Shown piece after piece: positions 17,703 through 27,370 of a stretch of DNA of 64,000 bases; position 1 is the first letter of the stretch; each line of letters begins with the position of its first letter. The DNA is taken from contig NZ_JAFJYC010000001.1 in the NCBI RefSeq assembly GCF_018777395.1, positions 2,418,001-2,482,000 on the forward strand, read 5' to 3'. Source of the stretch: Candidatus Sodalis endolongispinus. Lineage in GTDB: Bacteria > Pseudomonadota > Gammaproteobacteria > Enterobacterales > Enterobacteriaceae. The notes under the pieces are model-generated. The model saw nothing but the letters and a program-made list of their open reading frames with translations. It searched no databases and was not told the origin of the DNA. Made by a program: the position numbers and the translations under genes.

Positions 17703-18645
17703 GTCTTGTCGTGACCGGCTCGGGCTCTTTGGCAAAACGCCCCGGGCGGTAAAAATTGCCGATGCGATGCAGAGAGGGACTTCACGGCGCCGACAATGAT
17801 TACCCTTGCTTAACCTAAGCGGCATTGCCGGCCACGATACCGTTCTCCTTCGTTGTCGTCGCCGTTACTATTGGCCACCTCGGCAAATCGCCGCGTCAGC
17901 GGCGCCATCCTTCTCGCCACCGGTCTGGATTGCGGCGGTGGTACAGGGATTAATATCCCGCCACCGGTGAAGTCCTCGTGTTATTACGACAGCTCATTTA
18001 GTCCGTCAGAGGAAAAATAAGGTAAAAAGGTTAGCGTTGCTAATTATCGTCGCAAATGACGACCGGCGATTTTAACCGGCTGAACCGATATTTAATTGGC
18101 AAAATAGGCGATGATTAAGGCCGTGTTTTTTAATGTAAGTTACAAGTGTGACTAATGACGGATTAGCGCGTAAAAATATGATTTTTTATTTGTGTTGCAA
18201 TATAACTAGTATGTATATTGTGTGGTCAATCGGAAGCGTCACAGACCATGTAACATAAATGTCCGTCGATACATTAAATCAGCGGATTATGGATTTACTA
18301 ATGAGGCAGTGATGTAATTTCTTTTTTTGATCAGTGGCTAAATAATAAAGTGTTAGGCTATTGTACGCCGAATTAGCGCGTAGGATGACTGTTACTTATC
18401 ATTAATTGTCGACTGAGATGGATGGCAAAAATATGTTTGCATGGGCGGCGTGGTTAAGATAATAATGCTTTCGGTTAGGCCATTATAAATAGAGCTATGG
18501 GTTAGTAATTGCAAAGTTCTTTAATTATCAACATGCTAAGTGTAAGTTTAAATAAGTGCCTGGTGACCGATATCTCTCTTTAATGCTTTGCGGTCATTAA
18601 TGCTTAACCTTCCTTCGCTATTAAAATAACAAGGATGCATCGACG
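17703..18645. other. Long non-coding region upstream of flhDC
   Basis: No intact gene is present in about 940 bases. The first 300 bases are GC-rich with broken short frames and look like decayed coding sequence I cannot identify. From about 18000 the region is AT-rich and probably holds the flhDC promoter and long leader; GCCTGGTGACC-like and TTAACC tracts occur, but I cannot assign CRP or other sites with confidence. No RcsB or H-NS site is claimed. Confidence 0.5.
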
Positions 18646-18990
18646 ATGAGTAGTGATAACCTTCTCAGGAATATACATGAAATAAATCTATCCTATCTCT
18701 TACTGGCCCAGGAGCTTATCAAAAAAGATAAGAAGGTAGCGGGATTACGCCTGGGGGTGGGCGAAGACACGCTCGATAAACTGGCAGGACTATCACTGTC
18801 TGAATTGATAAAGCTTGGCGAGATCAATCAGCTTATTTGCCTGTTGCGCCTGGACGACGAGCAGATCATCAATTGCCTGACGCGCGAGTCCCGTGTCGAT
18901 GAGTTACAGCAAGTCCATACAGGGATTGTGCTGTCTACGCAGTTGCTTAATTCAGCGACTCCCGATCCTACCCGTTCGCTTAAGGAATGA
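18646..18990 (+). CDS. flhD: Flagellar master regulator subunit FlhD
   Basis: The 114-residue protein matches FlhD throughout: [20 protein letters not shown], then a [20 protein letters not shown] helix region and [20 protein letters not shown]. FlhD forms FlhD4C2 with FlhC and activates class-2 flagellar promoters. The start follows AACAAGGATGC. The sequence is intact, with stop TGA 18988-18990 four bases before the flhC GTG, so the two are coupled. The Cys used for the inter-subunit disulfide in E. coli (position 65) has a counterpart near LICLL. Without intact FlhC the complex is probably inactive. Confidence 0.95.
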   Translation: MSSDNLLRNIHEINLSYLLLAQELIKKDKKVAGLRLGVGEDTLDKLAGLSLSELIKLGEINQLICLLRLDDEQIINCLTRESRVDELQQVHTGIVLSTQLLNSATPDPTRSLKE

Positions 18991-18994
18991 TCCC

Positions 18995-19585
18995 GTGTAT
19001 AGGAAAAGTATCATGCAGGAATCCAGGGATATACAGCTTGCTATGGAGCTGATTGCGCTTGGCGCCCGGCTTCCCATTCTGGAAAATGAAACCTGCTTGA
19101 GCCGCAGTCGGTTGCTGAGATTGTATAAGGAAGTCAAAGGGACGCCGGCACCTAAAGGACTGTTGCCATTCTCCGCTGACTGGTTTCTGTCGTGGGAGCA
19201 GAATATCCACTCTTCCGCTTTTTACAACGCCTATCTTTGCCTGATTCGCGTAGGAAATATCCCGACCATTGAGGCAATGATAAAAGCTTACCGGCTGTAT
19301 CTTTAACTGTGCCCACAGCTCCAGGATGGCGGGCCGGTACTCGGGTTGACCCGCGCCTGGATATTACTCCGTTTTATCGACAGCCAATTACTAGGTCAAA
19401 CGCGCTGCAAGCAATGTGGTGGAGCATTCATTACTTATGCCTTTCACCCACCTCATAACTTTGTTTGTAGTTTTTGCCATCCGCCCTCGAGGGCGGTTAA
19501 AAAGCGTAAACTTTCCCATGCCGCCGCCGATAACCGCATATATAACTTAAGACAACGGAATATGTGCAATGTAAAGCCATACTGA
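18995..19585 (+). pseudogene. flhC: Flagellar master regulator subunit FlhC, internal nonsense
   Basis: FlhC is the DNA-binding, zinc-containing partner of FlhD. From GTG 18995 (or ATG 19013, [20 protein letters not shown]) the frame matches FlhC up to IKAYRLYL, then TAA at 19304-19306 replaces the Glu of the family's YLEQCPQ. The same frame continues with CPQLQD and [16 protein letters not shown], and [10 protein letters not shown] plus [12 protein letters not shown] supply the four zinc-binding Cys, now untranslated. The truncated product (about 100 residues) lacks the zinc site and most DNA contacts. The downstream half is well conserved, so the nonsense is recent or is read through at a low level. 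Confidence 0.93.
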
Positions 19586-19684
19586 AAAGTGTGATGCACT
19601 GAATACCATTTCACACAAACGGATTATTCCATCACTGGCTACAACGTTCATTTTCCAGATGTCACCATCTTGTAAGGGATCACC

Positions 19685-20548
19685 GTGCTAGTTATCGTTG
19701 GTTATATCATTGTGTTTATGTCAATTTTTGGTGGATTTTTGTTGGCTGAAGGACAACTCGGTGCCTTGTTTCAGCCTGCGGAGTTTATGATTATTGTGGG
19801 TGCGGGATTAGGTACCTTTATTGTAGGAAATAATGGTAAGGATATATATGCTACCTTAAATTCACTTCTGCGCTTGTTTCATTCATCACGTTATAATAAA
19901 TCAATGTATATGGATATCATGGCGCTGATGTATCGCCTGCTGTCCAAAAGCCGCCAATCAGGATTGATTACACTGGAGAAAGAAATTGACGATCCGTATA
20001 ACAGCGTCATTTTTTCTCACTATCATTCTCTACTTGCCGACAAACCGGTCATCGACTTTCTGGTGGATTACCTGCGTCTGATGGTTAGCGGTAATCTCAA
20101 TGCTTATGAAATTGAAGCGCTGATGAATGAGGAGATAGAAACCTATGAACAGGAAAATGATATCCCGGTAAATAGTCTGCTGCAGGTGGGCGATGCGTTG
20201 CCCTCCTTCGGTATCATTGCGGCGGTAATGGGTGTTGTGAATGCTCTGGCCTCTGCTGATCGACCTGCCGGCGAACTCGGTGCTTTGATTGCTAATGCGA
20301 TGGTGGGAACGCTGCTCGGTATTCTCCTGGCCTACGGTTGCGTCATGCCGTTGTGGGCGTTGCTTAAACAGAAAGGTGATGAGCACATTAAGATGTTGCA
20401 GTGCATCCGGGTGACATTGCTCTCCAGTTTAAACGGTTATGCGCCGCCGATCGCGATAGAATTCGGCCGTAAGACTCTTTACTCCTCCGAACGCCCCTCC
20501 TTCGATGAATTAGAATCTCACTTGCGCAGAATAAAAAAGCCGGTCTGA
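19685..20548 (+). CDS. motA: Flagellar stator protein MotA
   Basis: The 287-residue inner-membrane protein has four TM segments (first: IVGYIIVFMSIFGGFLLAEG). The cytoplasmic loop carries the conserved charges (SRQSGLITLEKEIDDPYNS, matching E. coli Arg90/Glu98), and the two functional prolines are in GDALPSFGIIAAVMG and CVMPLWALLKQK. It forms the proton-conducting MotA5B2 stator. Start GTG 19685 (LVIVGYI) fits the family N-terminus. It lies 99 bases after the flhC remnant and 28 bases before motB. No lesion is seen. No sigma-28 promoter was found directly upstream. Confidence 0.95.
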   Translation: MLVIVGYIIVFMSIFGGFLLAEGQLGALFQPAEFMIIVGAGLGTFIVGNNGKDIYATLNSLLRLFHSSRYNKSMYMDIMALMYRLLSKSRQSGLITLEKEIDDPYNSVIFSHYHSLLADKPVIDFLVDYLRLMVSGNLNAYEIEALMNEEIETYEQENDIPVNSLLQVGDALPSFGIIAAVMGVVNALASADRPAGELGALIANAMVGTLLGILLAYGCVMPLWALLKQKGDEHIKMLQCIRVTLLSSLNGYAPPIAIEFGRKTLYSSERPSFDELESHLRRIKKPV

Positions 20549-20576
20549 CAGAATCTGCTGATATGACGGTCAATTC

Positions 20577-21683
20577 ATGAAAAAGCCTTCACCTCCGGTT
20601 GTGATCAAATGGCGCAGGGCGCAGCATGCCAATCATCATGTCGTCTCGTGGAAGATAGCTTATGCCGATTTCATGACCGCGATGATGGCTTTTTTTATGG
20701 TCATGTGGATGTTGGGGGCAACGACGCAGCAGCAGCGCGAACAGATAGCCGACTATTTCAAGATGCCGTTGAAAGAGGCGATCACCCGCAACGGCAAATT
20801 CAACATGGGTAACATTCCGCTGCCGGTTGACACCAATGACGCCGCCCGGCCGGCGCGTCTGCGTCAGCGTGAATTGGAACATCAGCGGGATATCCAGCGG
20901 CTGAAGAATACCCGCCATCGCCTGGAGCAAATGTTGCGCAACGATCCCCGGCTGCGTGAATTGCAACCGAATATGCGCATTACGCTGGTGCATGAGGGTT
21001 TGCGTATTGAAATCATCGACAGCAAGAAAAGGCCGATGTTCGCCACCGGCGGCACGGCAATTGCGCCCTATATGCGCAGCATAATGCGTATTATTGCGCC
21101 GGTGCTTAATGATTTGCCCAATCGTATAAGCCTGGCTGGACACACGGATAATCAGCCTTATCTCAATGGCGATCGCGGTTATGGCAACTGGGAGTTGTCG
21201 ACCGATCGAGCCAATGCTTCGCGCCGGTAACTGGTGGAAGGCGGGTTGGCGGGTGATAAAATTCTCCGGGTCATCGGCATGGCGAATACGATGGCGCCGC
21301 CGGGAAAAGTTGATGATAATGCCGCACAGCGCCGCATTAGTATCGTCATTCTGACCCGTGAGCAGGAAGCAGCTATCCGCCAGGAGAATATGCAAAGCGC
21401 CAGCGAAGAAATTGACGGTGGCAAGGATGCGACAGCGCAATTGTGGCGACTGGCGTCACCGCCGGCCGGCAAGGAATCTGCACCCACCACTCCGATGACA
21501 TCCGCCAAACCCACCACATCCGCGGCACCGACGACATCCGCTAAACCCACCACCCCAGCCACACCAACCGCGCCGACCGCGGCAGATGTCTCACCCGTGG
21601 CGCAAGCTGACGCAGCATCGGTCAAGGGTGATGATGGCCGCGGTGAGGAAGAATCGACCAAGGCTGCGCACGACGCACCCTGA
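20577..21683 (+). pseudogene. motB: Flagellar stator protein MotB, nonsense in the OmpA-like domain
   Basis: MotB anchors the stator to peptidoglycan and carries the proton-binding Asp (here Asp31, AYADFMTAMMAFFMVMWML). The frame is intact through GHTDNQPYLNGDRGYGNWEL and DRANASRR, then TAA (21228-21230) occurs where E. coli has Glu (ANASRRELV). In frame it continues with LVEGGLAGDKILRVIGMA and AAQRRISIVIL, so only one codon is wrong. The C-terminus is extended (about 369 codons against about 308) by a repetitive Thr/Ser/Pro/Ala tail at about 21480-21600. Truncation removes part of the peptidoglycan-binding fold. No che genes follow, unlike E. coli. Confidence 0.93.
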
Positions 21684-21943
21684 AGTCGCTGGTCGCGCCA
21701 ACCCCGGCGCGTCCACCCTGTCTGACCCTCCATCTGCCTTATTCACACCGGCGCGCGGTCCTAGGCCGCTTGCCGCTGGCGCTTATCATTTACCGCTGCC
21801 GTGCCATTGGGGAGTGGTGATTTGGCCACATCGTCCGGTAAAAGCCGCGCGTATCCGGCGTTTTTTCACCTCATCAGATACTCTTGCGTCGAGTAGGCTA
21901 AAAGCCCTGAAATGACTTACTGACTACGTGGGGACAGATTGCC
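21684..21943. other. motB-flhB junction without chemotaxis genes
   Basis: The 260 bases hold no recognisable gene. In E. coli this interval is occupied by cheAW-tar-tap-cheRBYZ; none is detectable even as a relic. A possible ribosome-binding region precedes the flhB GTG at 21944. Confidence 0.7.
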
Positions 21944-23095
21944 GTGGCAGATGAAAGCGATCTGGAAAAAAGCGAGGCGCCCACCCCCCCCCCACCGGCT
22001 ACAAAAAGCGCGCAAAGAAGGCCAGGTGCCTCGTTCCAAAGAACTGTTGTCGTGGCTGATGTTGCTGTCCGGCTGGAGCCTGTTTGTTGTGGCTGGCGGG
22101 GGGACATCTTGCCCACGGTATGGGGCTGATGCTGTAAAGCGGACTGACGTTCAATTTCCAGATCAATGGCGACGGACACTGGCTGCTGGCCCAATTTTCC
22201 GGCCTGGTGCGTCAGGCTCTGCTGGCGTGTGCGCCGTTAGTCCTTGGCGTGACGCTGGTCGCCGCCGGTGCGCCGATGTTAATAGGCGGCGTATTGTTCA
22301 GCAGTAAAGCCGTTAGCCTGGATCTCAAACGTTTGAACCCTTTTAGCGGGCTGAAACGTCTGTTTTCCATGCAAATGATCGCCGAGCTTATCAAGACGCT
22401 GTTCAAGGTCTGCCTGGTGGGCGGCGCCTGCGGGACGGCGTTGTGGTGTGTATGGCCGCGGCTGACGCAGGGCGCACCTCCCAGGGGCATGGCCGAAAGC
22501 CTGTCGCTCATCAGCCAATGCGTATTAGTGATAATCCTGGCCCTTATCCCTGTGGTGGGGTTCGACATTCTGTATCAGTTATTCAGTCATATGAAAAAAC
22601 TGCGCATGGCGCGCCATGATATTCGCGAAGAATACAAAGAGCAGGAAGGCGATCCGCAACTGAAAAGCCTGATTCGTAAGCGCCAGCAGGCGCAGCGACG
22701 GATGATGCAGGATGTGGCGAAGGCCGATGTCGTGATCCTCAATCCGACGCATTATGCGGTGGTGCTGAAATATGAACAAATGCGCATGACCGCGCCGCGG
22801 CTTTTGGCGAAAGGGGCCGGCGTCGTGGCGTTGAATATCCGCCAGCGCGCTGAGCAGCATCGGCTCCCTATTCTGGTAGCGCCGCCCCTGGCCCGGGCAC
22901 CGGCACTGCGAAATAGGCGGCGTCATTCCGGTGGCCCTTTATGGCGCCGTAGCGGAAGTGCTGGCCTGGGTCTATGGCTTGCGGCGCTGGCGTAAGCAGG
23001 GGGGATTGCGACCCCGCCAACCGGGCAAACTCACCGTTCCAAAAGCAATGGATTGTGCAAAAGGGAGTATTTTTGATGGTAAACCTGGTAGCTAA
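21944..23095 (+). pseudogene. flhB: Flagellar export apparatus protein FlhB, several frameshifts
   Basis: FlhB is the substrate-specificity switch of flagellar export. GTG 21944 opens MADESDLEKSEAPTP, then a run of ten C (21984-21993) throws the frame off; HRLQKARKEGQVPRSKELL follows one frame over. A second shift falls near 22100-22140. The long third frame carries DLKRLNPFSGLKRLFS, FDILYQLFSHMKKLRMARH and the autocleavage motif in VILNPTHYAVVL, and a third shift near 22890-22910 misreads PPLARAL.. and the terminal GAVAEVLAWVYGLRRW. The original stop is TAA 23093-23095, overlapping the flhA start. Non-functional as it stands. Confidence 0.92.
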
Positions 23096-25169
23096 ACTGC
23101 ATTTAAACGATTTCAGCCAGACCAGGTGGCAAATCTTTGCGGGCCCGATCGTTATCATCATGATTTTATCAATGATGATCCTGCCCTTGCCTCCCTTCGC
23201 CCTGGACCTGTTTTTTACCTTCAATATCGTGCTATCGATAATGATCCTGTTGGTGGCGATGTTTACTCAGCGCACGCTCGATTTTGCCGCGTTTCCGACC
23301 GTGCTGTTATTCTCCACCCTGTTGCGGCTGGCGCTCAATGTGGCGTCGGCGCGGGTCATCCTGCTACACGGACACCGGGGGGAAGCGGCGGCCGGGCAGG
23401 TCATCGACGCATTCGGTCATTTTCTGGTGGGCGGCAACTTCGCCATCGGCATCGTGGTGTTTGCCATTCTGGTGATTATCAATTTTATGGTAATTACCAA
23501 AGGGGCCGGCCGCATAGCCGAAGTGGGCGCACGCTTTGTATTGGACGGCATGCCGGGCAAACAGATGGCTATCGACGCTGATTTGAATGCCGGGCTTATC
23601 GGCGAAGAGGAAGCCAAACAACGGCGCGCGGAAGTGACGCAAGAAGCAGATTTTTACGGCTCCATGGACGGCGCCAGAAAATTCGTCCGTGGTGATGCCA
23701 TTGCCGGTTTATTGATCATGGCCATCAACTTGATTGGCGGTTTGTTGGTCGGCGTCTTGCAGCACGGCATGGATCTCGGCCGCGCGGGAGAGACTTATAC
23801 GCTGTTGACCATCGGCGATGGGCTGGTGGCGCAAATACCGGCGCTGGTCATTTCGACCGCCGCCGGCGTTATTGTCACGCGCGTGGCCACCCATCAGGAC
23901 GTGGGCGAGCAGATGGTCAGCCAGTTGTTCAATAATCCCCGGGTCATGATGCTCTCCGCCGCGGTGATTGGGTTGCTGGGGCTGGTACCGGGGATGCCTA
24001 ATGTGGTCTTTCTGTTGTTTACGTTATTGCTGCTCGGCATGGCGTGGCTGCTGCGACATCATGACGTGGCGCGGGAGGGGGCGACGGCTGGCACGGCCGG
24101 GGATAATCCGGCGCAGGAAAACCGGCAAAATGATGAGGCCAGCTGGGACGATGTGCAGACCGAGGACACCCTCGGGCTGGAGGTAGGCTATCGACTGATT
24201 CCGATGGTGGATAGCGCACAGGGCGCTGAACTGTTAAATCGCATACGGGGGATCCGCAAGAAATTTGCCCGTGAAATGGTCTACCTGCCGCCGGTGGTAC
24301 ATATCCGCGATAATCTGGAAATTCCCCCCACCCACTATCGTATTTTGTTGCACGGCGTGGAAATCGGTTGCGGAGATACCTATCCCGAGCGCTGGTTAGC
24401 CATTAACCCCGGCAGCGCCAGCGATACGCTGCCCGGCGACCCCTGTCAGGAACCCGCGTTTGGCCTGCCGTCTGTTTGGATAGATCAAGTGTTGTGTGAC
24501 GAAGCCAAGACGTTGGGATATACCGTGGTGGATGCCAGTACCGTGGTGGCGACTCACTTCAATCAGTTGCTTATGCAGCATGCCGAGGATCTGTTTGGCC
24601 GCCAGGAAACGCAGCAACTGCTGGAGCATTTGGGCCGCGAAATACCTAAGCTCACGGAAGATTTGATCCCGGATGTGCTTTCGCTCACGACATTGCATAA
24701 AGTCTTGCAGAATCTGCTGGCTGAACAGATTTCGATCCGCGACATGCGCTCAGTCGTGGAATGTCTGGCGGAACATGCGCCGCAGCAAAACGATGTGGAC
24801 ATGTTAACCGGTCTGGTACGCCATAAATTGGCTCGCGCCATTACCCAAAGCTGGTTTCCCGGAACGGGCGATATTCAGGTGATTGGCCTGGAGGTGGCCT
24901 TTGAACAGGCGCTGATCCAAGCGGTGCAAAACGGCGGCGCGCTAGAGCCGGGCATGGCGGACAGGCTACTGGCCCAGGCCGACCGGGCGCTGCAGCGTCA
25001 GTTGGCCCTGGGGGCCCCTGCGGTTCTGTTGGTCAATCCCGTGCTGCGCGCCATGCTTGCACGCTTTTTACGTCGCACCCTACCGCAGCTGACCGTGCTT
25101 GCCAGTTCCGAAATCGCCGACAACCGGCCTGTTCGTTTCAACACGATGATTGGTGCGCCGCTTGACTAG
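23076..25169 (+). CDS. flhA: Flagellar export gate protein FlhA
   Basis: The 697-residue FHIPEP-family protein is full length. Its N-terminal membrane domain of about eight TM segments begins with QIFAGPIVIIMILSMMILPL; the conserved loop FVLDGMPGKQMAIDADLNAG and GARKFVRGDAIAGLLIMAIN are intact. The cytoplasmic domain (from about residue 330) carries the LEVGYRLIPMVD and VVDASTVVATHFNQL motifs. FlhA forms the nonameric export ring and proton-coupled gate. I chose ATG 23076 because GGGAG lies nine bases upstream. It overlaps the flhB 3' end. It is one of the largest intact genes in the cluster, although its partner FlhB is broken. Confidence 0.95.
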   Translation: MVNLVAKLHLNDFSQTRWQIFAGPIVIIMILSMMILPLPPFALDLFFTFNIVLSIMILLVAMFTQRTLDFAAFPTVLLFSTLLRLALNVASARVILLHGHRGEAAAGQVIDAFGHFLVGGNFAIGIVVFAILVIINFMVITKGAGRIAEVGARFVLDGMPGKQMAIDADLNAGLIGEEEAKQRRAEVTQEADFYGSMDGARKFVRGDAIAGLLIMAINLIGGLLVGVLQHGMDLGRAGETYTLLTIGDGLVAQIPALVISTAAGVIVTRVATHQDVGEQMVSQLFNNPRVMMLSAAVIGLLGLVPGMPNVVFLLFTLLLLGMAWLLRHHDVAREGATAGTAGDNPAQENRQNDEASWDDVQTEDTLGLEVGYRLIPMVDSAQGAELLNRIRGIRKKFAREMVYLPPVVHIRDNLEIPPTHYRILLHGVEIGCGDTYPERWLAINPGSASDTLPGDPCQEPAFGLPSVWIDQVLCDEAKTLGYTVVDASTVVATHFNQLLMQHAEDLFGRQETQQLLEHLGREIPKLTEDLIPDVLSLTTLHKVLQNLLAEQISIRDMRSVVECLAEHAPQQNDVDMLTGLVRHKLARAITQSWFPGTGDIQVIGLEVAFEQALIQAVQNGGALEPGMADRLLAQADRALQRQLALGAPAVLLVNPVLRAMLARFLRRTLPQLTVLASSEIADNRPVRFNTMIGAPLD

Positions 25170-25426
25170 TCCCGCCGCTGCCGGCGGAACCAGGTGTGCG
25201 CCCTTCCGGGAGAAGGGCGGCGCCTTGCTTTCACGGCCGGTGAGGTGAGTGTGCGGCTTTGCTTATACGGCCTGCGGTCTTGTTTATACGGTCTTCGGTC
25301 TTGCTGTTGTGGCGGGTTTAGTCAAGCCGCGGCCATGTTTTCGCGTCCGGCAAACTGACGCAGGCGTTCCAGAGCTGCGTCCGGTAGCCGGCAAATCTGT
25401 TCCTTACCTGTTAGTAGGACAACCCC
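25170..25426. other. flhA-flhE intergenic region
   Basis: The 257 bases contain a GCGCCCTTCCGGGAGAAGGGC hairpin (about 25198-25218) without a T-run, and GC-rich repeats of GTTTATACGG/CTTATACGG. No gene is recognised. Confidence 0.4.
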
Positions 25427-25822
25427 ATGCCTCTTTTTCTCCTGTTGTTGTTAATGAGCGTACCGCTGGCGCAGGCGTCCCACTCGGGCGTTTGGCGCAG
25501 CGAGCGACACGACATCACGGTCGAGGCCGGCGCGCTGCCGATAGCGACGCCGACGTTTACGGCGCCGGCAGAGGTCCCTGAACGCAGCCGCGTAATCAGT
25601 TACCGCTGGCACATACGATTACGGGTACCCCCTTCAGCGGGATTTAGCCTGATGCTATGCGGTAAGGAACGCTGCGTACGGCTGCACACGCTTGTTGGGC
25701 AAGGTACTGGCTTGTTGGGCGAGCGCGCGCGTGGACCCTTTTATTTTGTTTATCGCTATACGCCGGATGGAAAATCATTGCCGCTCGAGGGTTCGCAGCA
25801 GCTCACGGTCGATTTTACCTGA
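25427..25822 (+). CDS. flhE: Flagellar protein FlhE
   Basis: The 131-residue periplasmic protein has a short signal peptide (MPLFLLLLLMSVPLAQASHS) and the FlhE pattern: GVWRSERHDITVEAG, ISYRWHIRLRVPP and the Cys pair in LMLCGKERCVRLH, ending LTVDFT. FlhE is thought to regulate proton leak through the export gate. It lies 257 bases after flhA, an unusually wide gap. The sequence is diverged but intact. Confidence 0.85.
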   Translation: MPLFLLLLLMSVPLAQASHSGVWRSERHDITVEAGALPIATPTFTAPAEVPERSRVISYRWHIRLRVPPSAGFSLMLCGKERCVRLHTLVGQGTGLLGERARGPFYFVYRYTPDGKSLPLEGSQQLTVDFT

Positions 25823-25926
25823 TGTGCTGGCGGCGACAAAGAAACGCCGCTCGTAAAGAGCGGCAGCGCCGGTGTGGCGGCAAGGAGGGAAAGCGCCCGC
25901 GCCAATGCCGCGCGGGCCGAATGCGC

Positions 25927-26374
25927 TCAGGCATTGGTATCGAGGTTTTGCAACCGCATACCGTGATGTGAAGCGCCGTCGGCGCAGTAATACATCTGCT
26001 CGGGGATAAGCGTCTTGATAGCGGCGCTAAGGGTACGGACCTGGGCCATTTGCGCTTCGAGCCGCACGCCGTTCTGCCGATTCTGCTCGTGCAGCTCCCT
26101 CCCGGTTCCGGGTCTGAATTTGCCACCACAGCGCCGCCAGATCAGGATGTCCCGTATAAGGGACCCGCAATCCGCAGTGGTTTTCCGCCTGCTGGCGGAG
26201 CGCATCGTAATGGGCCAACGTACTGAGCTGACGGCTTTTGTCATGGGTAATGCCCTGTAGCGCCACCGGCTGCAGGGTCAGGGTCATCAGTAACTGATAC
26301 TCCGCCTGCAGTATCTGACCGAGCTTATCAAGCGCCTGGTCGAGCTGGCGTAACGCAAGCGTCAGATTATCCAT
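25927..26374 (-). pseudogene. flgN: Flagellar chaperone FlgN, frameshifted
   Basis: FlgN is the export chaperone for FlgK and FlgL. From ATG 26374 the frame reads MDNLTLALRQLDQALDKLGQ to ALWWQIQTRNRE, then leaves the family sequence. The other frame continues LHEQNRQNGVRLEAQMAQVR and MYYCADGASHHG to 25927. The switch point (about 26100) has GGGAGGGAG, consistent with a 4-bp GGAG duplication. The C-terminal chaperone helix is therefore lost. It lies 36 bases after flgM in the same orientation. Confidence 0.85.
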
Positions 26375-26410
26375 TTCATCGAGTCTCCCAACCTGGCGCA
26401 GCGAGCCGCG

Positions 26411-26683
26411 TTAGCCTTGCCAGGCATTCAGTAGCAGGGCATCCGCCACGCGGCCGGAATCCATAGCCAATTTGCCGTGATTGACTGCCTGGCGTAATTG
26501 CGTGACGCGGGTCTGGTCAACATCCTGATTGCGCAGAGGTATTCGATCGCTAGGCGTCACCGCCTGAGCGCCGCGATCGCGGTGTGGTACCGCCTGCCGT
26601 CTCGGTAGCTCGGACTGACCGTGACGCAGGTCATTTACCACCGCCATGATGGCATGCGCGGGTAATGTGTGTTCTATGCTCAT
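26411..26683 (-). CDS. flgM: Anti-sigma-28 factor FlgM
   Basis: The 90-residue protein has the conserved sigma-28-binding C-terminal half: VDQTRVTQLRQAVNHGKLAM then DSGRVADALLLN, as in FlgM of Salmonella. It holds FliA inactive until hook completion, when it is exported. It is driven by a sigma-28-type promoter that begins inside the end of flgA. It appears intact, which fits retention of an intact fliA in this decaying cluster. Confidence 0.88.
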   Translation of the reverse strand: MSIEHTLPAHAIMAVVNDLRHGQSELPRRQAVPHRDRGAQAVTPSDRIPLRNQDVDQTRVTQLRQAVNHGKLAMDSGRVADALLLNAWQG

Positions 26684-26728
26684 AGTTCACTCCTCGCCTG
26701 GGATTGAAGGGGACGGCCTATGTTCTGC

Positions 26729-26755
26729 TTATCGGCCCGGCGCGGTAAAACTTGA
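26729..26755 (-). promoter_or_regulatory. Sigma-28 promoter for flgMN
   Basis: Read on the minus strand: -35 TCAA (consensus TAAA), exactly 15 bases, then -10 GCCGATAA, a perfect match. The -10 covers the flgA stop codon (GGC CGA TAA). It sits 46 bases upstream of flgM, as in other enterobacteria. Confidence 0.85.
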
Positions 26756-27370
26756 GAAAGGGCGTGCATTTTGCAACACCACGCCCTGATTATCGACGGC
26801 GGCATCGCTCATGGCTTTACCGTAATGGCGAACCCGAAACCCTGGCCCGCGGGTGACGACCGCCACCGGATTGCCCTGGCGGACTTTCCAGGGTGCGCGC
26901 AGCATATTGGCCGCCAGCGGCTGACCGGCTTGAATGGCACGGGTCGTGAGCGAGCCGGTCACCGGTTGCGTCGCGAAGATCACATCGAGCGACTGACCGG
27001 CCAGCTCCCCGTTTTCCCGTGCCACATCCTTGCTGCCAAGAGCGGTCCCCGTGGGCATGCCGCGGGCCGACACCCAATAATCGCCGCGGGCGCGCACCTT
27101 AATTTGCAAAAAATATCGCCGTGCGCCGCAGCGGGCGGTAACGCTCATATTGCCGCTCAGCCGGCCATAGCTGTCCAATTGCAGTTGCGGCGACGGGCAG
27201 TCCGGCAACAGCCGCGCCGGCGTGATGAACGTGACTTTCTGCACCAGGGAACGATCCGGGCGCTGCTGGCGTAATAGCGATTCCAGCCGCGTCACTAACG
27301 CGTCGCCGCTTTCTGCCGCGGCGGATAAAGGAAATAAAAAAGGCACAGCTGACTTAATGGTTTCCACCAA
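26729..27370 (-). CDS. flgA: Flagellar P-ring chaperone FlgA
   Basis: FlgA is the periplasmic chaperone for FlgI assembly and contains a SAF domain. The 213-residue frame (MVETIKSAVPFLFPLSAAAE, using TTG 27370 or the adjacent GTG) has a usable signal peptide, then QKVTFITPARLLPDCPSPQL, GMPTGTALGSKDVARENGEL, TTRAIQAGQPLAANMLRAPW and MSDAAVDNQGVVLQNARPFS. Upstream in another frame an ATG near 27400 opens a more typical signal-peptide start (MKGLTSSWWKPLSQLCLFYF), so a one-base change in the T-run near 27345 may have displaced the original start. I call it probably translatable, with start uncertain. It is divergent from flgB. Confidence 0.78.
   Translation of the reverse strand: MVETIKSAVPFLFPLSAAAESGDALVTRLESLLRQQRPDRSLVQKVTFITPARLLPDCPSPQLQLDSYGRLSGNMSVTARCGARRYFLQIKVRARGDYWVSARGMPTGTALGSKDVARENGELAGQSLDVIFATQPVTGSLTTRAIQAGQPLAANMLRAPWKVRQGNPVAVVTRGPGFRVRHYGKAMSDAAVDNQGVVLQNARPFSSFTAPGR

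Noticed and set aside
18000..18645. Specific CRP, RcsB or LrhA sites upstream of flhDC
   Set aside because: Only partial, low-information matches were seen by eye; none was good enough to report.
21984..21993. Functional phase variation of FlhB
   Set aside because: At least two further frameshifts downstream keep flhB broken whatever the tract length.
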